In this document: positions 47,964 through 57,492 of the stretch, piece after piece
Position numbering within the stretch: position 1 is the stretch's first letter
How the letters are laid out: the number at the start of each line of letters is the position of its first letter
Origin: Marivita geojedonensis
GTDB lineage: Bacteria > Pseudomonadota > Alphaproteobacteria > Rhodobacterales > Rhodobacteraceae
Assembly (NCBI RefSeq): GCF_002115805.1
Contig: NZ_JFKC01000012.1
Coordinates: forward strand, 42,383 to 106,382
Length of the DNA: 64,000 nucleotides
Direction: 5' to 3'
The notes under the pieces: generated by a model
Told to the model about the DNA's origin: nothing
Database searches by the model: none
Seen by the model: only the letters and a program-made list of their open reading frames with translations
Position numbers and translations under genes: made by a program

Positions 47964-49426
47964 ACAATCGCCTCGGCCGCGTGCCCGCCGGAGAGCGCTG
48001 CCATCGGGACGCCCGCTCCCGGATGTGCTCCGCCGCCCGCCAGATACAGACCCTTGATCTGGGTGCGCGCTGTCGGTCGCTCCAGCCCGGCGGTCATCCC
48101 GTGCGGGGTCTGCCCGTAAAGCGAACCGGCGCTGCCGGGGAAGAGAGCGTCGAAGCTCTTCGCCGTCGTCAGGGCGTCCCGCCCCGGTTCCGGTGAGAAG
48201 CTCAGCCCAAAGCGGCGAAGAGTTGGGAACGTCCGTGTGTGACATATCTCGTAGTCCTCGGGCTGTGCCGCGCGCTGGGTCAGCGGCGGCGTGTTCATGA
48301 TGATTTCAAAGCGCTCTGTTTCAGGGACGTCGGCGTTCTGGCCCCGATCCTCGGCGCAGACGTAGAGCGTGGGGTCGGACGGGATGAAGCCGCGTTCGAT
48401 CTCGGCAAATTCGTTTTTGCCGGGGTCGCAGAAAAAGACGTTGTGATGCACCAGGTCGATTTTTGAGGGCGTTGCGCAAAAGCTCCAGACATTGGCGGAG
48501 TGACTGCGCGCGCGTTTGGTTGTGATGGACGCGATATTCGCGGTGGCCGGCCCGAGAAGGCCGAGCGCAAGCGCGCGGGGGTCGCCATTGAAGACGACAT
48601 GATCGGCATAGAGCCGTTCACCCGAGGTCAGCGTGACGCCGGACACTTCTTCCTGCTCGACGTTGATCTTTTGAACCTCGGCGCCAAGGCGGAGTGTTCC
48701 GCCCTTCGCTGTGATCAACGTGGCAATGGACTTGGCCAGCGCGCTCATCCCGCCTTTCACGCACCAGACCCCACGCGCTTCTGCGTCCCAGATCAGGGAA
48801 AGGAGGGCGGGGGATCGGTCGGGTGAACCACCGACATACGTTGCGTACCGTCCGAAAAGCTGTCGCAGTCGCGGGTCGGTGAAGCTGTTCTCAAGCAATC
48901 GTTTGAATGTTTGTCCCACACCCATGTCACGGATCAACGACGGGTGTTTCATCACATGGGCCGTCAACGCGCTCAACTTTGGTTCGGGTTGAAGCATCAT
49001 CGGATCACGGAAGCCGTCGAACAGCCGCGCAGCGCGATCAGCGAAAGACAGGAACTCTGCCTTTGCCGTGCCACCGGCAAATGCACCGATGGCCTCGGCG
49101 CTGGCCATTCTGTCTGGATAGAGGTCCAGAGGACCACTGTCCGGCCACCAGTGCCGAGCGAGAATGTCCTGCGGGATCAGCGTCACATGATCCGAAAGGG
49201 CTTCGTCTACATCGCCGAACAGGGTTTCGAAGACATCAAGCATGGTGAGGACCGTTGGTCCGGCGTCCACCCCATTGACCTGTCGCATCTTGCCGCCCGG
49301 CACAGACTGACGGTCAAGCACAGTTACGTCATAGCCGCGATGCGCCAACCGAAGGGCGGCCGCGAGGCCGCCAATCCCAGCGCCAACCACTATGACGCGG
49401 CCTGAACTGTGCCGAGGCTTTTTCAT
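47855..49426 (-). CDS. crtD: 1-hydroxycarotenoid 3,4-desaturase (methoxyneurosporene dehydrogenase)
   Basis: A 523-residue FAD desaturase of the CrtI family. VIVVGAGIGGLAAALRLAHR lies at the N-terminus, and LYLAGGGAHPGAGVPMAAL near the C-terminus. It introduces the 3,4 double bond in spheroidene synthesis. The last 36 residues (from about DRTSTSRFRQTATHGG) are encoded in the part shared with crtC and look like a low-constraint tail. Divergent from crtE. Confidence 0.93.
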   Translation of the reverse strand: MKKPRHSSGRVIVVGAGIGGLAAALRLAHRGYDVTVLDRQSVPGGKMRQVNGVDAGPTVLTMLDVFETLFGDVDEALSDHVTLIPQDILARHWWPDSGPLDLYPDRMASAEAIGAFAGGTAKAEFLSFADRAARLFDGFRDPMMLQPEPKLSALTAHVMKHPSLIRDMGVGQTFKRLLENSFTDPRLRQLFGRYATYVGGSPDRSPALLSLIWDAEARGVWCVKGGMSALAKSIATLITAKGGTLRLGAEVQKINVEQEEVSGVTLTSGERLYADHVVFNGDPRALALGLLGPATANIASITTKRARSHSANVWSFCATPSKIDLVHHNVFFCDPGKNEFAEIERGFIPSDPTLYVCAEDRGQNADVPETERFEIIMNTPPLTQRAAQPEDYEICHTRTFPTLRRFGLSFSPEPGRDALTTAKSFDALFPGSAGSLYGQTPHGMTAGLERPTARTQIKGLYLAGGGAHPGAGVPMAALSGGHAAEAIVTDRTSTSRFRQTATHGGISTESVVTENVPYRSLDS

Positions 49427-49436
49427 AATCGAATTG

Positions 49437-49465
49437 TTGACTCACATTTGCCAAGTGTCCAGTAT
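49437..49465 (+). promoter_or_regulatory. Candidate promoter of crtE
   Basis: TTGACT (49437-49442) and CAGTAT (49460-49465) are spaced by 17 bp; the -10 is weak. It overlaps the first of two PpsR-type sites. Confidence 0.4.
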
Positions 49466-49473
49466 GGTTTACA
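49456..49473. promoter_or_regulatory. PpsR/CrtJ-type site 1 between crtD and crtE
   Basis: TGTCCAGTATGGTTTACA matches TGT-N12-ACA exactly. It lies between the divergent crtD and crtE, so it could control both. Confidence 0.8.
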
Positions 49474-49479
49474 CTAGTG

Positions 49480-49497
49480 TGTCAAATTAAAATGACA
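49480..49497. promoter_or_regulatory. PpsR/CrtJ-type site 2 between crtD and crtE
   Basis: TGTCAAATTAAAATGACA matches TGT-N12-ACA exactly and is a near-perfect palindrome. It begins 24 bp after the first site, about two helical turns, which suits cooperative binding. Confidence 0.82.
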
Positions 49498-49520
49498 ACA
49501 CGATGTTTTAGGAGCGCTCA

Positions 49521-50393
49521 ATGGGACTTCACACCCGCATCAATACTGCTGTTGAGACTGCAATTCGCGTCGGACAGGGCGGGACAGCGCCCGCAAAGCT
49601 CTCTGATGCGCTGCACTATGCATGCACACCCGGCGGTGCGCGAATCCGGCCCACCATTCTTGTGTCTGTCGCGATGGCCTGCGGGGACGATTCGCCCGAA
49701 ATGACCAACGCTGCGGCGGCGGCGCTTGAACTTATCCATTGTGCCAGCCTCGTGCATGATGATCTGCCCTGTTTCGATGATGCGGATTACCGGCGCGGGA
49801 AACCCTCGGTGCATCGGGCCTATTCCGAACCGCTCGCGGTTCTGACCGGCGACTCGCTTATCATTCTGGCATTTGAAATTCTGGCGCGTGCTGCGCAGCA
49901 TTCACCCGATCGTGCTGTACGCCTGATCCGGACGCTCAGCCGCCAATCGGGCATGCCACATGGGATCTGTGCCGGGCAAGGATGGGAAAGCGAAGCCAAG
50001 ATCGACCTGTCGGCCTATCACAGGTCCAAGACCGGCGCATTGTTCATCGCCGCCACGCAAATGGGCGCGATCGCGGCTGGTCAGGATGAGGAGCCCTGGT
50101 TTGAACTGGGGGCGCGCATTGGCGAGGCGTTTCAGGTTGCAGATGATCTGCGCGATGCGCTGTACGACAGCGAAACACTGGGTAAGCCGGTTGGTCAGGA
50201 CGACCTTCATGGGCGACCCAATGCAGTCACCGTTCTGGGCGTTGACGGTGCGAAGTCCCGCCTGCGCGATATTCTGTCAGGGGCAATAGCTTCAATCCCG
50301 TCCTGTCCCGGAGAGGCGCAGCTGGCCGAAATGGTCCGGCTTCAGGCCGAACGTTTGACGCCTGTGCCAACGACACGTGCCAAAGCTGGATAG
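49521..50393 (+). CDS. crtE: Geranylgeranyl diphosphate synthase
   Basis: A 290-residue trans-prenyltransferase making the C20 precursor of carotenoids and the bacteriochlorophyll tail. The first Asp-rich motif is VHDDLPCFDDADYRRG and the second is ADDLRD. TTAGGAGCGC precedes the ATG. crtF begins on the next base after its stop. Confidence 0.95.
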   Translation: MGLHTRINTAVETAIRVGQGGTAPAKLSDALHYACTPGGARIRPTILVSVAMACGDDSPEMTNAAAAALELIHCASLVHDDLPCFDDADYRRGKPSVHRAYSEPLAVLTGDSLIILAFEILARAAQHSPDRAVRLIRTLSRQSGMPHGICAGQGWESEAKIDLSAYHRSKTGALFIAATQMGAIAAGQDEEPWFELGARIGEAFQVADDLRDALYDSETLGKPVGQDDLHGRPNAVTVLGVDGAKSRLRDILSGAIASIPSCPGEAQLAEMVRLQAERLTPVPTTRAKAG

Positions 50394-51548
50394 ATGGCGC
50401 TTGCGTCCGATACCCCACCGGCAGGCGTCCGGCAAAGGATAGGCCTGCACACCCGGTTGATGCGTTTGGTGGCCCGTCCGGGGTTTCAGCGCTGGGCGGC
50501 GGCATTCCCGTTCACGCGAAGCACGGCGGCAAAGGACGGCGCGGAACTGTTCGATCTTGTTCAGGGCTTCGTTAAATCGCAGGCGCTGTTCGCTCTGGTT
50601 GACCTGCGCATACTGCACCGCCTGATGGACGGTCCTCTCACCTCAGGCGAGCTGGCGGGGCCATGTCGGATGAGTGCGGACCGAATGGACAGGTTGCTCC
50701 GAGCCGGAACCGCAATGCGCGTTCTGAGGCGAGACCGCAAAGGGCGCTATGGCTTGGCACGAAAAGGCGCCGCAATGGTGGGCGTTCCCGGGCTGGAAGA
50801 CATGATCCGGCACCACGCTGCTTTCTACCGTGATCTGAACGACCCAGTCGCTTTGTTGCGCGGCGAGGTGGACACGGAACTCTCGGCGTTCTGGCCTTAT
50901 GTATTTGGTGCCGACAACGCGACAGATGCCGAGACCTCGAGCCGCTACTCTGATTTGATGGCGCGATCTCAGGAGATCGTTGCGGCTGATACGTTGGCGG
51001 CCGTTTCTCTGGCGGGAATCGATCGGCTGTTGGACATCGGCGGCGGCTATGGCGTTTTTGCCGAGGCCGCCGCGCTCAAGCATCCGGATCTGAATGCCGT
51101 GGTTTTTGATCTGCCCGCCGTTCGGCGCAATGCAGAGGCGAGGCTTCAGTCTTCAACCGCTCGTGACAGGCTCCGGTTTGTCGCGGGCTCGTTCAGAGAT
51201 GATGCGCTGCCTGACGGCGCTGACGCGATTTCCCTTATCCGGGTTCTGTATGACCATCAGGATTCGACGGTTGCCGCGTTGCTGGGCAAAGTGTTTGACG
51301 CGCTTCCCGACGGGGGCCGACTGATCGTGTCGGAGCCTATGTCTGGCGGAGATCGCCCCGAGATCGCGGGCGATGTGTATTTCAGCTTTTACTGCCTGGC
51401 CATGCAAACAGGGACCGTGCGCAGCGCGGCCCGGATCGGTGCGATGTGTGAGAACGCCGGGTTCACGGATATCCGCAGTTACAAGTCGCGTAGGCCGTAC
51501 GTGACGACGGTCCTGACCGCAGTGAAGCCGCAGACCAAACCCGGCTGA
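50394..51548 (+). CDS. crtF: Demethylspheroidene O-methyltransferase
   Basis: A 384-residue SAM O-methyltransferase with an N-terminal winged-helix dimerisation region and a Rossmann domain (LLDIGGGYGVFAEAAALKHP, about residues 205-225). It methylates the C1 hydroxyl in spheroidene synthesis. Starts directly at the crtE stop. Confidence 0.94.
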   Translation: MALASDTPPAGVRQRIGLHTRLMRLVARPGFQRWAAAFPFTRSTAAKDGAELFDLVQGFVKSQALFALVDLRILHRLMDGPLTSGELAGPCRMSADRMDRLLRAGTAMRVLRRDRKGRYGLARKGAAMVGVPGLEDMIRHHAAFYRDLNDPVALLRGEVDTELSAFWPYVFGADNATDAETSSRYSDLMARSQEIVAADTLAAVSLAGIDRLLDIGGGYGVFAEAAALKHPDLNAVVFDLPAVRRNAEARLQSSTARDRLRFVAGSFRDDALPDGADAISLIRVLYDHQDSTVAALLGKVFDALPDGGRLIVSEPMSGGDRPEIAGDVYFSFYCLAMQTGTVRSAARIGAMCENAGFTDIRSYKSRRPYVTTVLTAVKPQTKPG

Positions 51549-51565
51549 ACCGTTTACACGAAAAG

Positions 51566-51583
51566 TGTCTATTATAGTTGACA
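51566..51583. promoter_or_regulatory. PpsR/CrtJ-type site 1 before bchC
   Basis: TGTCTATTATAGTTGACA matches TGT-N12-ACA and includes a perfect TTGACA -35 hexamer at its end. Confidence 0.83.
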
Positions 51584-51605
51584 CGTTAGTGTGTAAGGAT
51601 AAACT
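51578..51605 (+). promoter_or_regulatory. Candidate sigma-70 promoter of bchC
   Basis: The consensus -35 TTGACA (51578-51583) and a -10 like TAAACT (51600-51605) are spaced by 16 bp. Both are covered by PpsR-type sites. It would drive bchCXYZ and, by read-through, the puf genes. Confidence 0.6.
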
Positions 51606-51609
51606 GACA
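51592..51609. promoter_or_regulatory. PpsR/CrtJ-type site 2 before bchC
   Basis: TGTAAGGATAAACTGACA matches TGT-N12-ACA and begins 26 bp after the first site. It covers the candidate -10. Confidence 0.82.
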
Positions 51610-51683
51610 GTGTAACGAGACTGGTGCGACACTTTGGATTCGATTCTTCGATCCCGCGTGTTGCGAAGCCGCAGGAGGTAAGG

Positions 51684-52625
51684 ATGCAAACCGATGCTGT
51701 TGTGCTGAATGCACCAAAAACCCTTGCGATTGAGACTGTTCAGCTCACCGATCCCGGCCCGGATGACCTTGTCGTGGACATTGCACATTCCGGCATTTCG
51801 ACAGGGACGGAAAAGCTGTTCTGGTCTGGTGAAATGCCGCCTTTTCCGGGCATGGGTTATCCCTTGATCCCCGGATATGAAGCGTCTGGCGAAGTCGTCG
51901 AGGCGGGCTCGAACACCGGTTACAAGCCTGGCGATCATGTCTTTGTGCCCGGCGCCAACTGCTATGACGGCGTGTTCGGCCTGTTCGGTGGCGCTACCCG
52001 AAGACTGGTTACGTCGCAGGACCGTGTCACCCGCATCGACGCTGGGCTGGGGCCTCAGGGGGCTCTGCTGGCGCTCGCGGCGACCGCACGGCACGCGATG
52101 GCGGGCCTCGACAAAGCCGTCCCCGATCTGATCGTCGGCCACGGTGTTCTGGGTCGCCTTCTGGCCCGTCTGACGCTTGCAGCGGGTGCACCTGCTCCGA
52201 CCGTTTGGGAAATCGACCCGGATCGCGCAACAGGTGCAGATGGGTACGAGGTCATTCATCCGGATAATGACGACCGCCGCGATTACCGCTCTATCTATGA
52301 TGCCAGCGGAAATGGTGGTCTGCTTAACGATCTGGTTGGTCGCATCGCCAAAGGTGGTGAGATCGTTCTGGCCGGGTTTTACACCCAACCGCTGCAATTC
52401 GCCTTCCCGCCCGCCTTTATGAAAGAGGCGCGGTTCCGTGTCGCTGCGGAATGGGCGCGCGATGATCTCGCAGCGACCCGTACGCTTGTCGAAAACGGGG
52501 CACTGAGCCTCGACGGACTCATCACCCATCAAGTGGCAGCATCGGATGCGCCCGGTGCCTATCGCACCGCGTTCGAAGATCCGGCTTGCCTGAAAATGAT
52601 CCTCAACTGGGAGACGCCTTCGTGA
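51684..52625 (+). CDS. bchC: Bacteriochlorophyllide a dehydrogenase BchC (3-hydroxyethyl oxidation)
   Basis: A 313-residue zinc-alcohol-dehydrogenase-like enzyme that oxidises the C3 hydroxyethyl group to acetyl. [15 protein letters not shown] and [16 protein letters not shown] are family features. GGAGGT 5 bases upstream fixes the ATG at 51684. Overlaps bchX by GTGA. Confidence 0.95.
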   Translation: MQTDAVVLNAPKTLAIETVQLTDPGPDDLVVDIAHSGISTGTEKLFWSGEMPPFPGMGYPLIPGYEASGEVVEAGSNTGYKPGDHVFVPGANCYDGVFGLFGGATRRLVTSQDRVTRIDAGLGPQGALLALAATARHAMAGLDKAVPDLIVGHGVLGRLLARLTLAAGAPAPTVWEIDPDRATGADGYEVIHPDNDDRRDYRSIYDASGNGGLLNDLVGRIAKGGEIVLAGFYTQPLQFAFPPAFMKEARFRVAAEWARDDLAATRTLVENGALSLDGLITHQVAASDAPGAYRTAFEDPACLKMILNWETPS

Positions 52626-53623
52626 AAGACGACGTTCCGAACCTGAAAGACTTCGACCAGCGCCTGCGCGACGAAGCCAATGAAGACCTGGCGGATGTCA
52701 TCCCGGCAGAGGCCACCAAGAAAACCCAGATCATCGCGATCTACGGCAAGGGCGGGATTGGCAAATCCTTTACCCTTGCAAACCTCAGCCACATGATGGC
52801 CGAGCAGGGCAAGCGCGTGCTGCTGATCGGCTGCGACCCGAAATCCGACACCACGTCGCTGCTGTTTGGCGGCAAGGCGTGCCCGACGATCATCGAAACC
52901 TCGACCAAGAAGAAACTGGCGGGGGAAGAGGTGAGGATCGGCGATGTCTGCTTCAAGCGCGGCGGTGTGTTCGCGATGGAGTTGGGCGGACCGGAAGTGG
53001 GTCGCGGATGCGGTGGTCGTGGGATCATCCATGGGTTCGAACTTCTGGAAAAGCTCGGTTTCCACGATTGGGATTTCGACTACGTCCTGCTCGATTTCCT
53101 GGGCGACGTGGTCTGCGGCGGCTTCGGCCTGCCGATTGCCCGCGACATGGCGCAGAAGGTGATCCTTGTCGGATCGAATGACCTCCAGTCGCTCTATGTG
53201 GCGAACAACGTTTGCTCGGCGGTGGAGTATTTCCGCAAGCTGGGCGGCAACGTCGGTGTCGCCGGTTTGGTCATCAACAAAGATGACGGTTCGGGCGAAG
53301 CGCAGGCCTTTGCCGAAGCGGTGAACATCCCCGTTCTGGCATCGATCCCGCAGGACGACGACCTGCGAAAGAAATCCGCAAACTACCAGATCGTCGGAAC
53401 GGCTTCTGGACCGTGGGGACCGCTGTTCGCGGAACTCGGGTTGAACGTGGCAGAAGCCCCGCCCGTCCGTCCTGCGCCGCTGAGCCAGGACGGTCTGCTT
53501 GAACTGTTTGACGGCTCTGAAACCGGGGCAGGCGTGGTGCTTGAGCCCGCCACCGATACCGACATGCGCGGCAAGAACGCCGCGCCGAAGCAATCCCTGG
53601 AAGTGATCTACGACGAAGCGTGA
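52622..53623 (+). CDS. bchX: Chlorophyllide a reductase iron protein BchX
   Basis: A 333-residue NifH-like ATPase. The P-loop is [16 protein letters not shown]. The cysteines expected to hold the bridging 4Fe-4S cluster lie in GRGCGGRG and VVCGGFGLP. It passes electrons to BchYZ for ring-B reduction. The GTG at 52622 overlaps the bchC stop. Confidence 0.96.
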   Translation: MKDDVPNLKDFDQRLRDEANEDLADVIPAEATKKTQIIAIYGKGGIGKSFTLANLSHMMAEQGKRVLLIGCDPKSDTTSLLFGGKACPTIIETSTKKKLAGEEVRIGDVCFKRGGVFAMELGGPEVGRGCGGRGIIHGFELLEKLGFHDWDFDYVLLDFLGDVVCGGFGLPIARDMAQKVILVGSNDLQSLYVANNVCSAVEYFRKLGGNVGVAGLVINKDDGSGEAQAFAEAVNIPVLASIPQDDDLRKKSANYQIVGTASGPWGPLFAELGLNVAEAPPVRPAPLSQDGLLELFDGSETGAGVVLEPATDTDMRGKNAAPKQSLEVIYDEA

Positions 53624-53666
53624 GGGCCAGCCACCCGCGCGCATTGGGAACGAAAGAAGACAGAAC

Positions 53667-55232
53667 GTGAGCAACGAAGAAACATACGACGAAACGGCAG
53701 AGGTGGAGGTCATCCGCGGGGAACCGCGGGCGGAAGCTCCGGACGCACCCGTTATGACGGATGGTCTTGGCTGCCACTCGGGATCGGAGATGGAAAAGGC
53801 TGCGCGACTGGCAGGCAATTCCGAGATGCTCGATCAGTTTGCCAAGGACTATCCGAAAGGACCGCACGACCAGCCACAAAGCATGTGCCCGGCCTTCGGG
53901 TCTTTGCGTGTCGGGCTGAGGATGAAGCGGACCGCGACCGTTCTGTCGGGGTCGGCCTGCTGTGTCTATGGCCTGACCTTCGTGTCGCATTTCTACGGCG
54001 CGCGCCGGTCTGTTGGCTACGTCCCTTTCAACTCGGAAACGCTGGTTACGGGCAAGCTTTACGAAGACATCCGAGAAAGCGTGCACGAAATGGCGGACCC
54101 GGATCGGTTCGACGCGATCGTGGTGACGAACCTTTGCGTTCCGACCGCATCCGGCGTTCCGCTGCGGTTGCTTCCGAAAGAGATCAACGGCGTCCGTATT
54201 GTCGGTATCGACGTTCCGGGTTTCGGCATTCCGACTCATGCCGAAGCAAAAGACGTGCTTGCTGGCGCAATGCTCAATTACGCCCGCGAAGAGATCAAAG
54301 CCGGTCCGGTTCAGGCACCGGCAGGCGGCAAGTCGGACCGCCCGACGGTTGCCCTTTTGGGTGAGATGTTCCCGGCGGACCCGATGATGATCGGCGCGAT
54401 GCTTGCGCCGCTGGGTCTGGCTGCAGGTCCGGTGGTTCCGTGCCGAGAATGGCGAGAGCTTTATGCGGCGCTGGATTGCGGTGTCGTGGCGGCGATCCAT
54501 CCCTTCTACACGGCAGCAATTCGTGAATTCGAGGCGGCTGGTCGGCCCATCGTGGGATCCGCACCTGTCGGACATGATGGCACGGCCGCCTGGCTTGCCG
54601 GGATCGGAGACGCGTTCAACATTCCTGCCGCTCAGGTCGCCGCAGCGCAAAACGCGTTTCTGCCGGCGATCAAGGGTGCGCTGGCCGGATCCCCGATCAA
54701 GGGCACGATCACGCTGTCCGGTTACGAAGGGTCCGAACTTCTGGTCGCGCGGTTGCTGGTCGAGAGCGGTGCGGATCTGCGCTATGTCGGCACCGCCTGT
54801 CCAAGAACGCTCTGGTCAGAGCCTGACCGCGAGTGGTTGGAAAGCAAAGGCATCAAGGTCACATACCGCGCGTCGCTCGAAGACGATTGCGCGGCGATGG
54901 AGGCGGTGAAGCCTGACCTTGCCATCGGCACGACCCCGGTTGTGCAGAAGGCCAAGGAAATGGGCATCCCCGGTCTTTACTATACCAACCTGATTTCCGC
55001 ACGTCCCCTGATGGGTCCTGCCGGTGCCGGATCGTTGGCCGAAGTGATCAACGCCGCCATCGCGGGCAAGTCCCGCATGGACGACATGAAGGCGTTTTTT
55101 GAAGGCGTCGGAACGGGAGATACCGCTGGCGTCTGGGAAAAATCCCCGAACCTGCGTCCGGATTTCCGCGCCCAGCACCAGAAGAAGCTGGACAAACAGG
55201 CGCGCGCCGCCAAAGCGCAGGAGATGATCTGA
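53667..55232 (+). CDS. bchY: Chlorophyllide a reductase subunit Y
   Basis: A 521-residue NifD-like subunit. Candidate cluster cysteines lie in [17 protein letters not shown] and [10 protein letters not shown]. With BchZ it reduces the C7=C8 bond of chlorophyllide a. It starts with GTG at 53667, 43 bp after bchX, with only a weak ribosome site. Its stop shares a base with the bchZ ATG. Confidence 0.95.
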   Translation: MSNEETYDETAEVEVIRGEPRAEAPDAPVMTDGLGCHSGSEMEKAARLAGNSEMLDQFAKDYPKGPHDQPQSMCPAFGSLRVGLRMKRTATVLSGSACCVYGLTFVSHFYGARRSVGYVPFNSETLVTGKLYEDIRESVHEMADPDRFDAIVVTNLCVPTASGVPLRLLPKEINGVRIVGIDVPGFGIPTHAEAKDVLAGAMLNYAREEIKAGPVQAPAGGKSDRPTVALLGEMFPADPMMIGAMLAPLGLAAGPVVPCREWRELYAALDCGVVAAIHPFYTAAIREFEAAGRPIVGSAPVGHDGTAAWLAGIGDAFNIPAAQVAAAQNAFLPAIKGALAGSPIKGTITLSGYEGSELLVARLLVESGADLRYVGTACPRTLWSEPDREWLESKGIKVTYRASLEDDCAAMEAVKPDLAIGTTPVVQKAKEMGIPGLYYTNLISARPLMGPAGAGSLAEVINAAIAGKSRMDDMKAFFEGVGTGDTAGVWEKSPNLRPDFRAQHQKKLDKQARAAKAQEMI

Positions 55233-56698
55233 TGCTTATTCAGGATCACGACCGCGCGGGTGGCTACTGGGGGGCGGTGTACGCCTTTACCGCCGTCAAA
55301 GGTCTGCAGGTTGTCATCGACGGGCCGGTCGGTTGCGAGAACCTGCCTGTCACGTCCGTTCTGCACTACACAGATGCACTTCCGCCGCATGAGCTCCCTA
55401 TCGTGGTGACTGGCCTCGGTGAGGAGGAGCTGGGTCGAGAGGGGACCGAGGGGGCGATGAAACGCGCCTGGGGTGTGCTCGATCCAGCTCTACCTGCGGT
55501 CGTGGTGACGGGCTCCATTGCCGAGATGATCGGCGGGGGCGTCACACCGCAAGGCACCAACATCCAACGGTTCCTGCCGCGCACCATCGACGAGGATCAG
55601 TGGGAAAGCGCGGATCGTGCGATGACGTGGATCTTCACGGAATTCGGAATGACCAAGGGCCGGATGCCGCCCGAGAAGAAGCGCGAAGAGGGCGCAAAGC
55701 CGCGCGTGAATATCCTTGGGCCAATGTACGGCACGTTCAACATGCCGTCCGATCTGGCCGAGATCCGCCGTCTGGTCGAAGGGATCGGCGCCGAGGTCAA
55801 CATGGTGATGCCGCTGGGCAGTCATCTGGCCGAGATGCGGAACCTCGTGAACGCGGATGTGAACATCTGCATGTATCGCGAGTTCGGACGCGGTTTGGCG
55901 GAATGCCTGGGCAAACCATACCTGCAAGCGCCGATCGGCATGGATTCGACCACCAGGTTCCTCCGCAAGCTGGGCGAATTGCTGGGTCTCGATCCGGAAC
56001 CTTTCATCGAACAGGAAAAACATTCGACGTTGAAGCCAGTGTGGGATCTCTGGCGCTCGGTTACTCAGGATTTCTTTGCGACAGCGCAGTTCGGCATCGT
56101 CGCCAACGAAACCTATGCGCGTGGTATCCGCAACTATCTTGAGGGCGATCTGGGTCTGCCCTGTGCCTTTGCCGTGGCGCGTGTTGCTGGAAGCAAGACC
56201 AACAACGAAGAAGTGCGTTCCCTGATCCACGGAAAGCGGCCCCTGGTCGTGATGGGGTCGATCAACGAAAAGATGTACCTCGCGGAAATGAAGGCCGGGC
56301 ATGGGCCGCAGCCGACATTCATCCCTGCGTCGTTTCCCGGTGCCGCAATCCGGCGCCATACCGGAACGCCGATGATGGGCTACGCGGGTGCGACCTACCT
56401 GCTTCAGGAAGTGTGCAACGGGCTGTTCGATGCGCTGTTCCACATTCTTCCGCTTGGCACCGAGATGGATCGGACCGACGCCACGCTCACCCCGCTGCGG
56501 CGCGACTTCCCATGGGATGCTGACGCCCAGGCCGAGTTGGACCGCATCGTTGCCCAGCATCCGGTGCTGACACGAATTTCTGCCGCCAAGAACCTGCGCG
56601 ACGCAGCCGAGGCCGCAGCATTGAAACAGGGGGCTGAACGGGTCGTCTTCGAGACCGTTCAGGCCCTTTCGAAAACCCAAGGAGGACCGACGACATGA
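55232..56698 (+). CDS. bchZ: Chlorophyllide a reductase subunit Z
   Basis: A 488-residue NifK-like subunit, partner of BchY. The N-terminal [20 protein letters not shown] and the cysteine in [16 protein letters not shown] are typical. The last codons overlap pufQ (ATGA). The puf promoter often lies inside the 3' end of bchZ in relatives, but I could not assign one here. Confidence 0.96.
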   Translation: MLIQDHDRAGGYWGAVYAFTAVKGLQVVIDGPVGCENLPVTSVLHYTDALPPHELPIVVTGLGEEELGREGTEGAMKRAWGVLDPALPAVVVTGSIAEMIGGGVTPQGTNIQRFLPRTIDEDQWESADRAMTWIFTEFGMTKGRMPPEKKREEGAKPRVNILGPMYGTFNMPSDLAEIRRLVEGIGAEVNMVMPLGSHLAEMRNLVNADVNICMYREFGRGLAECLGKPYLQAPIGMDSTTRFLRKLGELLGLDPEPFIEQEKHSTLKPVWDLWRSVTQDFFATAQFGIVANETYARGIRNYLEGDLGLPCAFAVARVAGSKTNNEEVRSLIHGKRPLVVMGSINEKMYLAEMKAGHGPQPTFIPASFPGAAIRRHTGTPMMGYAGATYLLQEVCNGLFDALFHILPLGTEMDRTDATLTPLRRDFPWDADAQAELDRIVAQHPVLTRISAAKNLRDAAEAAALKQGAERVVFETVQALSKTQGGPTT

Positions 56699-56922
56699 CG
56701 GATTTCACCTCTTCTGACACGCGCTCTCACAAGCACGGTCATACAAAACGCGGGACCGAGTTCCTGGTTTACTTCAGCATCATCTTCGTCGTGGCGATCC
56801 CGTTCGCGACGGTGATCTGGATGCTCGAGGTGTTCCAGAAACAGACGCTGAACATGCGGGGGCCTCTGGCGCGCGCGTGGTGTGAAGCGGATCGGATCAC
56901 CCCGCTGATATTCTCGGCCTGA
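56695..56922 (+). CDS. pufQ: PufQ, puf operon assembly / bacteriochlorophyll regulatory protein
   Basis: A 75-residue protein with a charged N-terminus (HKHGHTKRG) and one membrane helix ([20 protein letters not shown]). PufQ is linked to bacteriochlorophyll supply for the puf complexes. Identified from position (bchZ-pufQ-pufB) and layout. Overlaps bchZ by ATGA. Confidence 0.9.
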   Translation: MTDFTSSDTRSHKHGHTKRGTEFLVYFSIIFVVAIPFATVIWMLEVFQKQTLNMRGPLARAWCEADRITPLIFSA

Positions 56923-56971
56923 AAAGGTTGGGGAGCGAGACTGGCCGCCCGGCGGGGTGGTCAGGACCTGC

Positions 56972-56985
56972 GGAGCTTTGGCTCC
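56972..56985 (+). other. Stem-loop between pufQ and pufB
   Basis: GGAGC and GCTCC enclose TTTG in the 118-bp pufQ-pufB gap. In relatives, 5' structures here mark processing or stability sites of the pufBA message. Function inferred by position. Confidence 0.5.
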
Positions 56986-57040
56986 AAGGGACCCGGCCGC
57001 AGGGAATGCGGCGTCAGCATAACGTTCCGGAGGAAAGTTC

Positions 57041-57190
57041 ATGGCTGATAATACCGACCTGTCCTTCACAGGTCTTACTGACGAGCAGGCCCAGGAACTG
57101 CATTCCGTCTACATGAGCGGCCTTTGGCTGTTCTCGGCGGTTGCAGTGGTTGCACACCTTGCAACCTTCATCTGGCGCCCGTGGTTCTGA
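57041..57190 (+). CDS. pufB: Light-harvesting complex 1 beta subunit
   Basis: A 49-residue antenna protein: [20 protein letters not shown], then a single membrane helix. The bacteriochlorophyll-binding His lies in VVAHLATF, followed by the C-terminal IWRPWF. GGAGGAAAG precedes the ATG. It pairs with PufA in the ring around the reaction centre. Confidence 0.96.
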   Translation: MADNTDLSFTGLTDEQAQELHSVYMSGLWLFSAVAVVAHLATFIWRPWF

Positions 57191-57204
57191 GGAAGGATTG
57201 AGAC

Positions 57205-57360
57205 ATGGCAAAGTTCTACAAGATCTGGCTCATCTTTGATCCGCGTCGCGTGTTCGTCGCGCAGGGCGTTTTCCTCTTCCTGTTGGCTGCAATGATTCAC
57301 CTGGTGGTGCTGTCGAACGGCATCAACTGGTTCGAAACCGCAGCATCCGCAGGGATGTAA
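57205..57360 (+). CDS. pufA: Light-harvesting complex 1 alpha subunit
   Basis: A 51-residue antenna protein beginning [20 protein letters not shown], with the bacteriochlorophyll-binding His in [20 protein letters not shown] precedes the ATG. It starts 14 bp after pufB. Confidence 0.96.
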   Translation: MAKFYKIWLIFDPRRVFVAQGVFLFLLAAMIHLVVLSNGINWFETAASAGM

Positions 57361-57368
57361 TCGTCAGC

Positions 57369-57384
57369 CGGCCCGCAAGGGCCG
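57369..57384 (+). other. pufA-pufL intercistronic hairpin 1
   Basis: A perfect 6-bp stem CGGCCC / GGGCCG with a GCAA (GNRA-type) tetraloop, 8 bp after the pufA stop, with no T-run. It probably protects the pufBA message from 3' decay. Confidence 0.75.
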
Positions 57385-57396
57385 ACACGATCGCTG

Positions 57397-57424
57397 CGGG
57401 CGGTCCGGACAGCTGGTCCGCCCG
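57397..57424 (+). other. pufA-pufL intercistronic hairpin 2
   Basis: A long GC-rich stem: CGGGCGG pairs with CCGCCCG, then one T-T mismatch and two more pairs, with an 8-base loop. With hairpin 1 it matches the known arrangement that makes pufBA mRNA more stable than pufLM mRNA. Confidence 0.75.
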
Positions 57425-57492
57425 TGGCAAACACCGGAAACAACACGGCTGTGTCCGACAACGACCTGCCGACAAACGCGGAGACATAGAAG

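Noticed and set aside
51153..52532. 459-codon open frame on the minus strand
   Set aside because: Antisense to crtF and bchC and it would run through the bchC promoter region.
53274..54650. 458-codon open frame on the minus strand
   Set aside because: Antisense to bchX/bchY; the plus frame carries clear homology and this one has no recognisable domain.
55490..56680. 396-codon open frame on the minus strand
   Set aside because: Antisense shadow of bchZ, caused by high GC codon bias.
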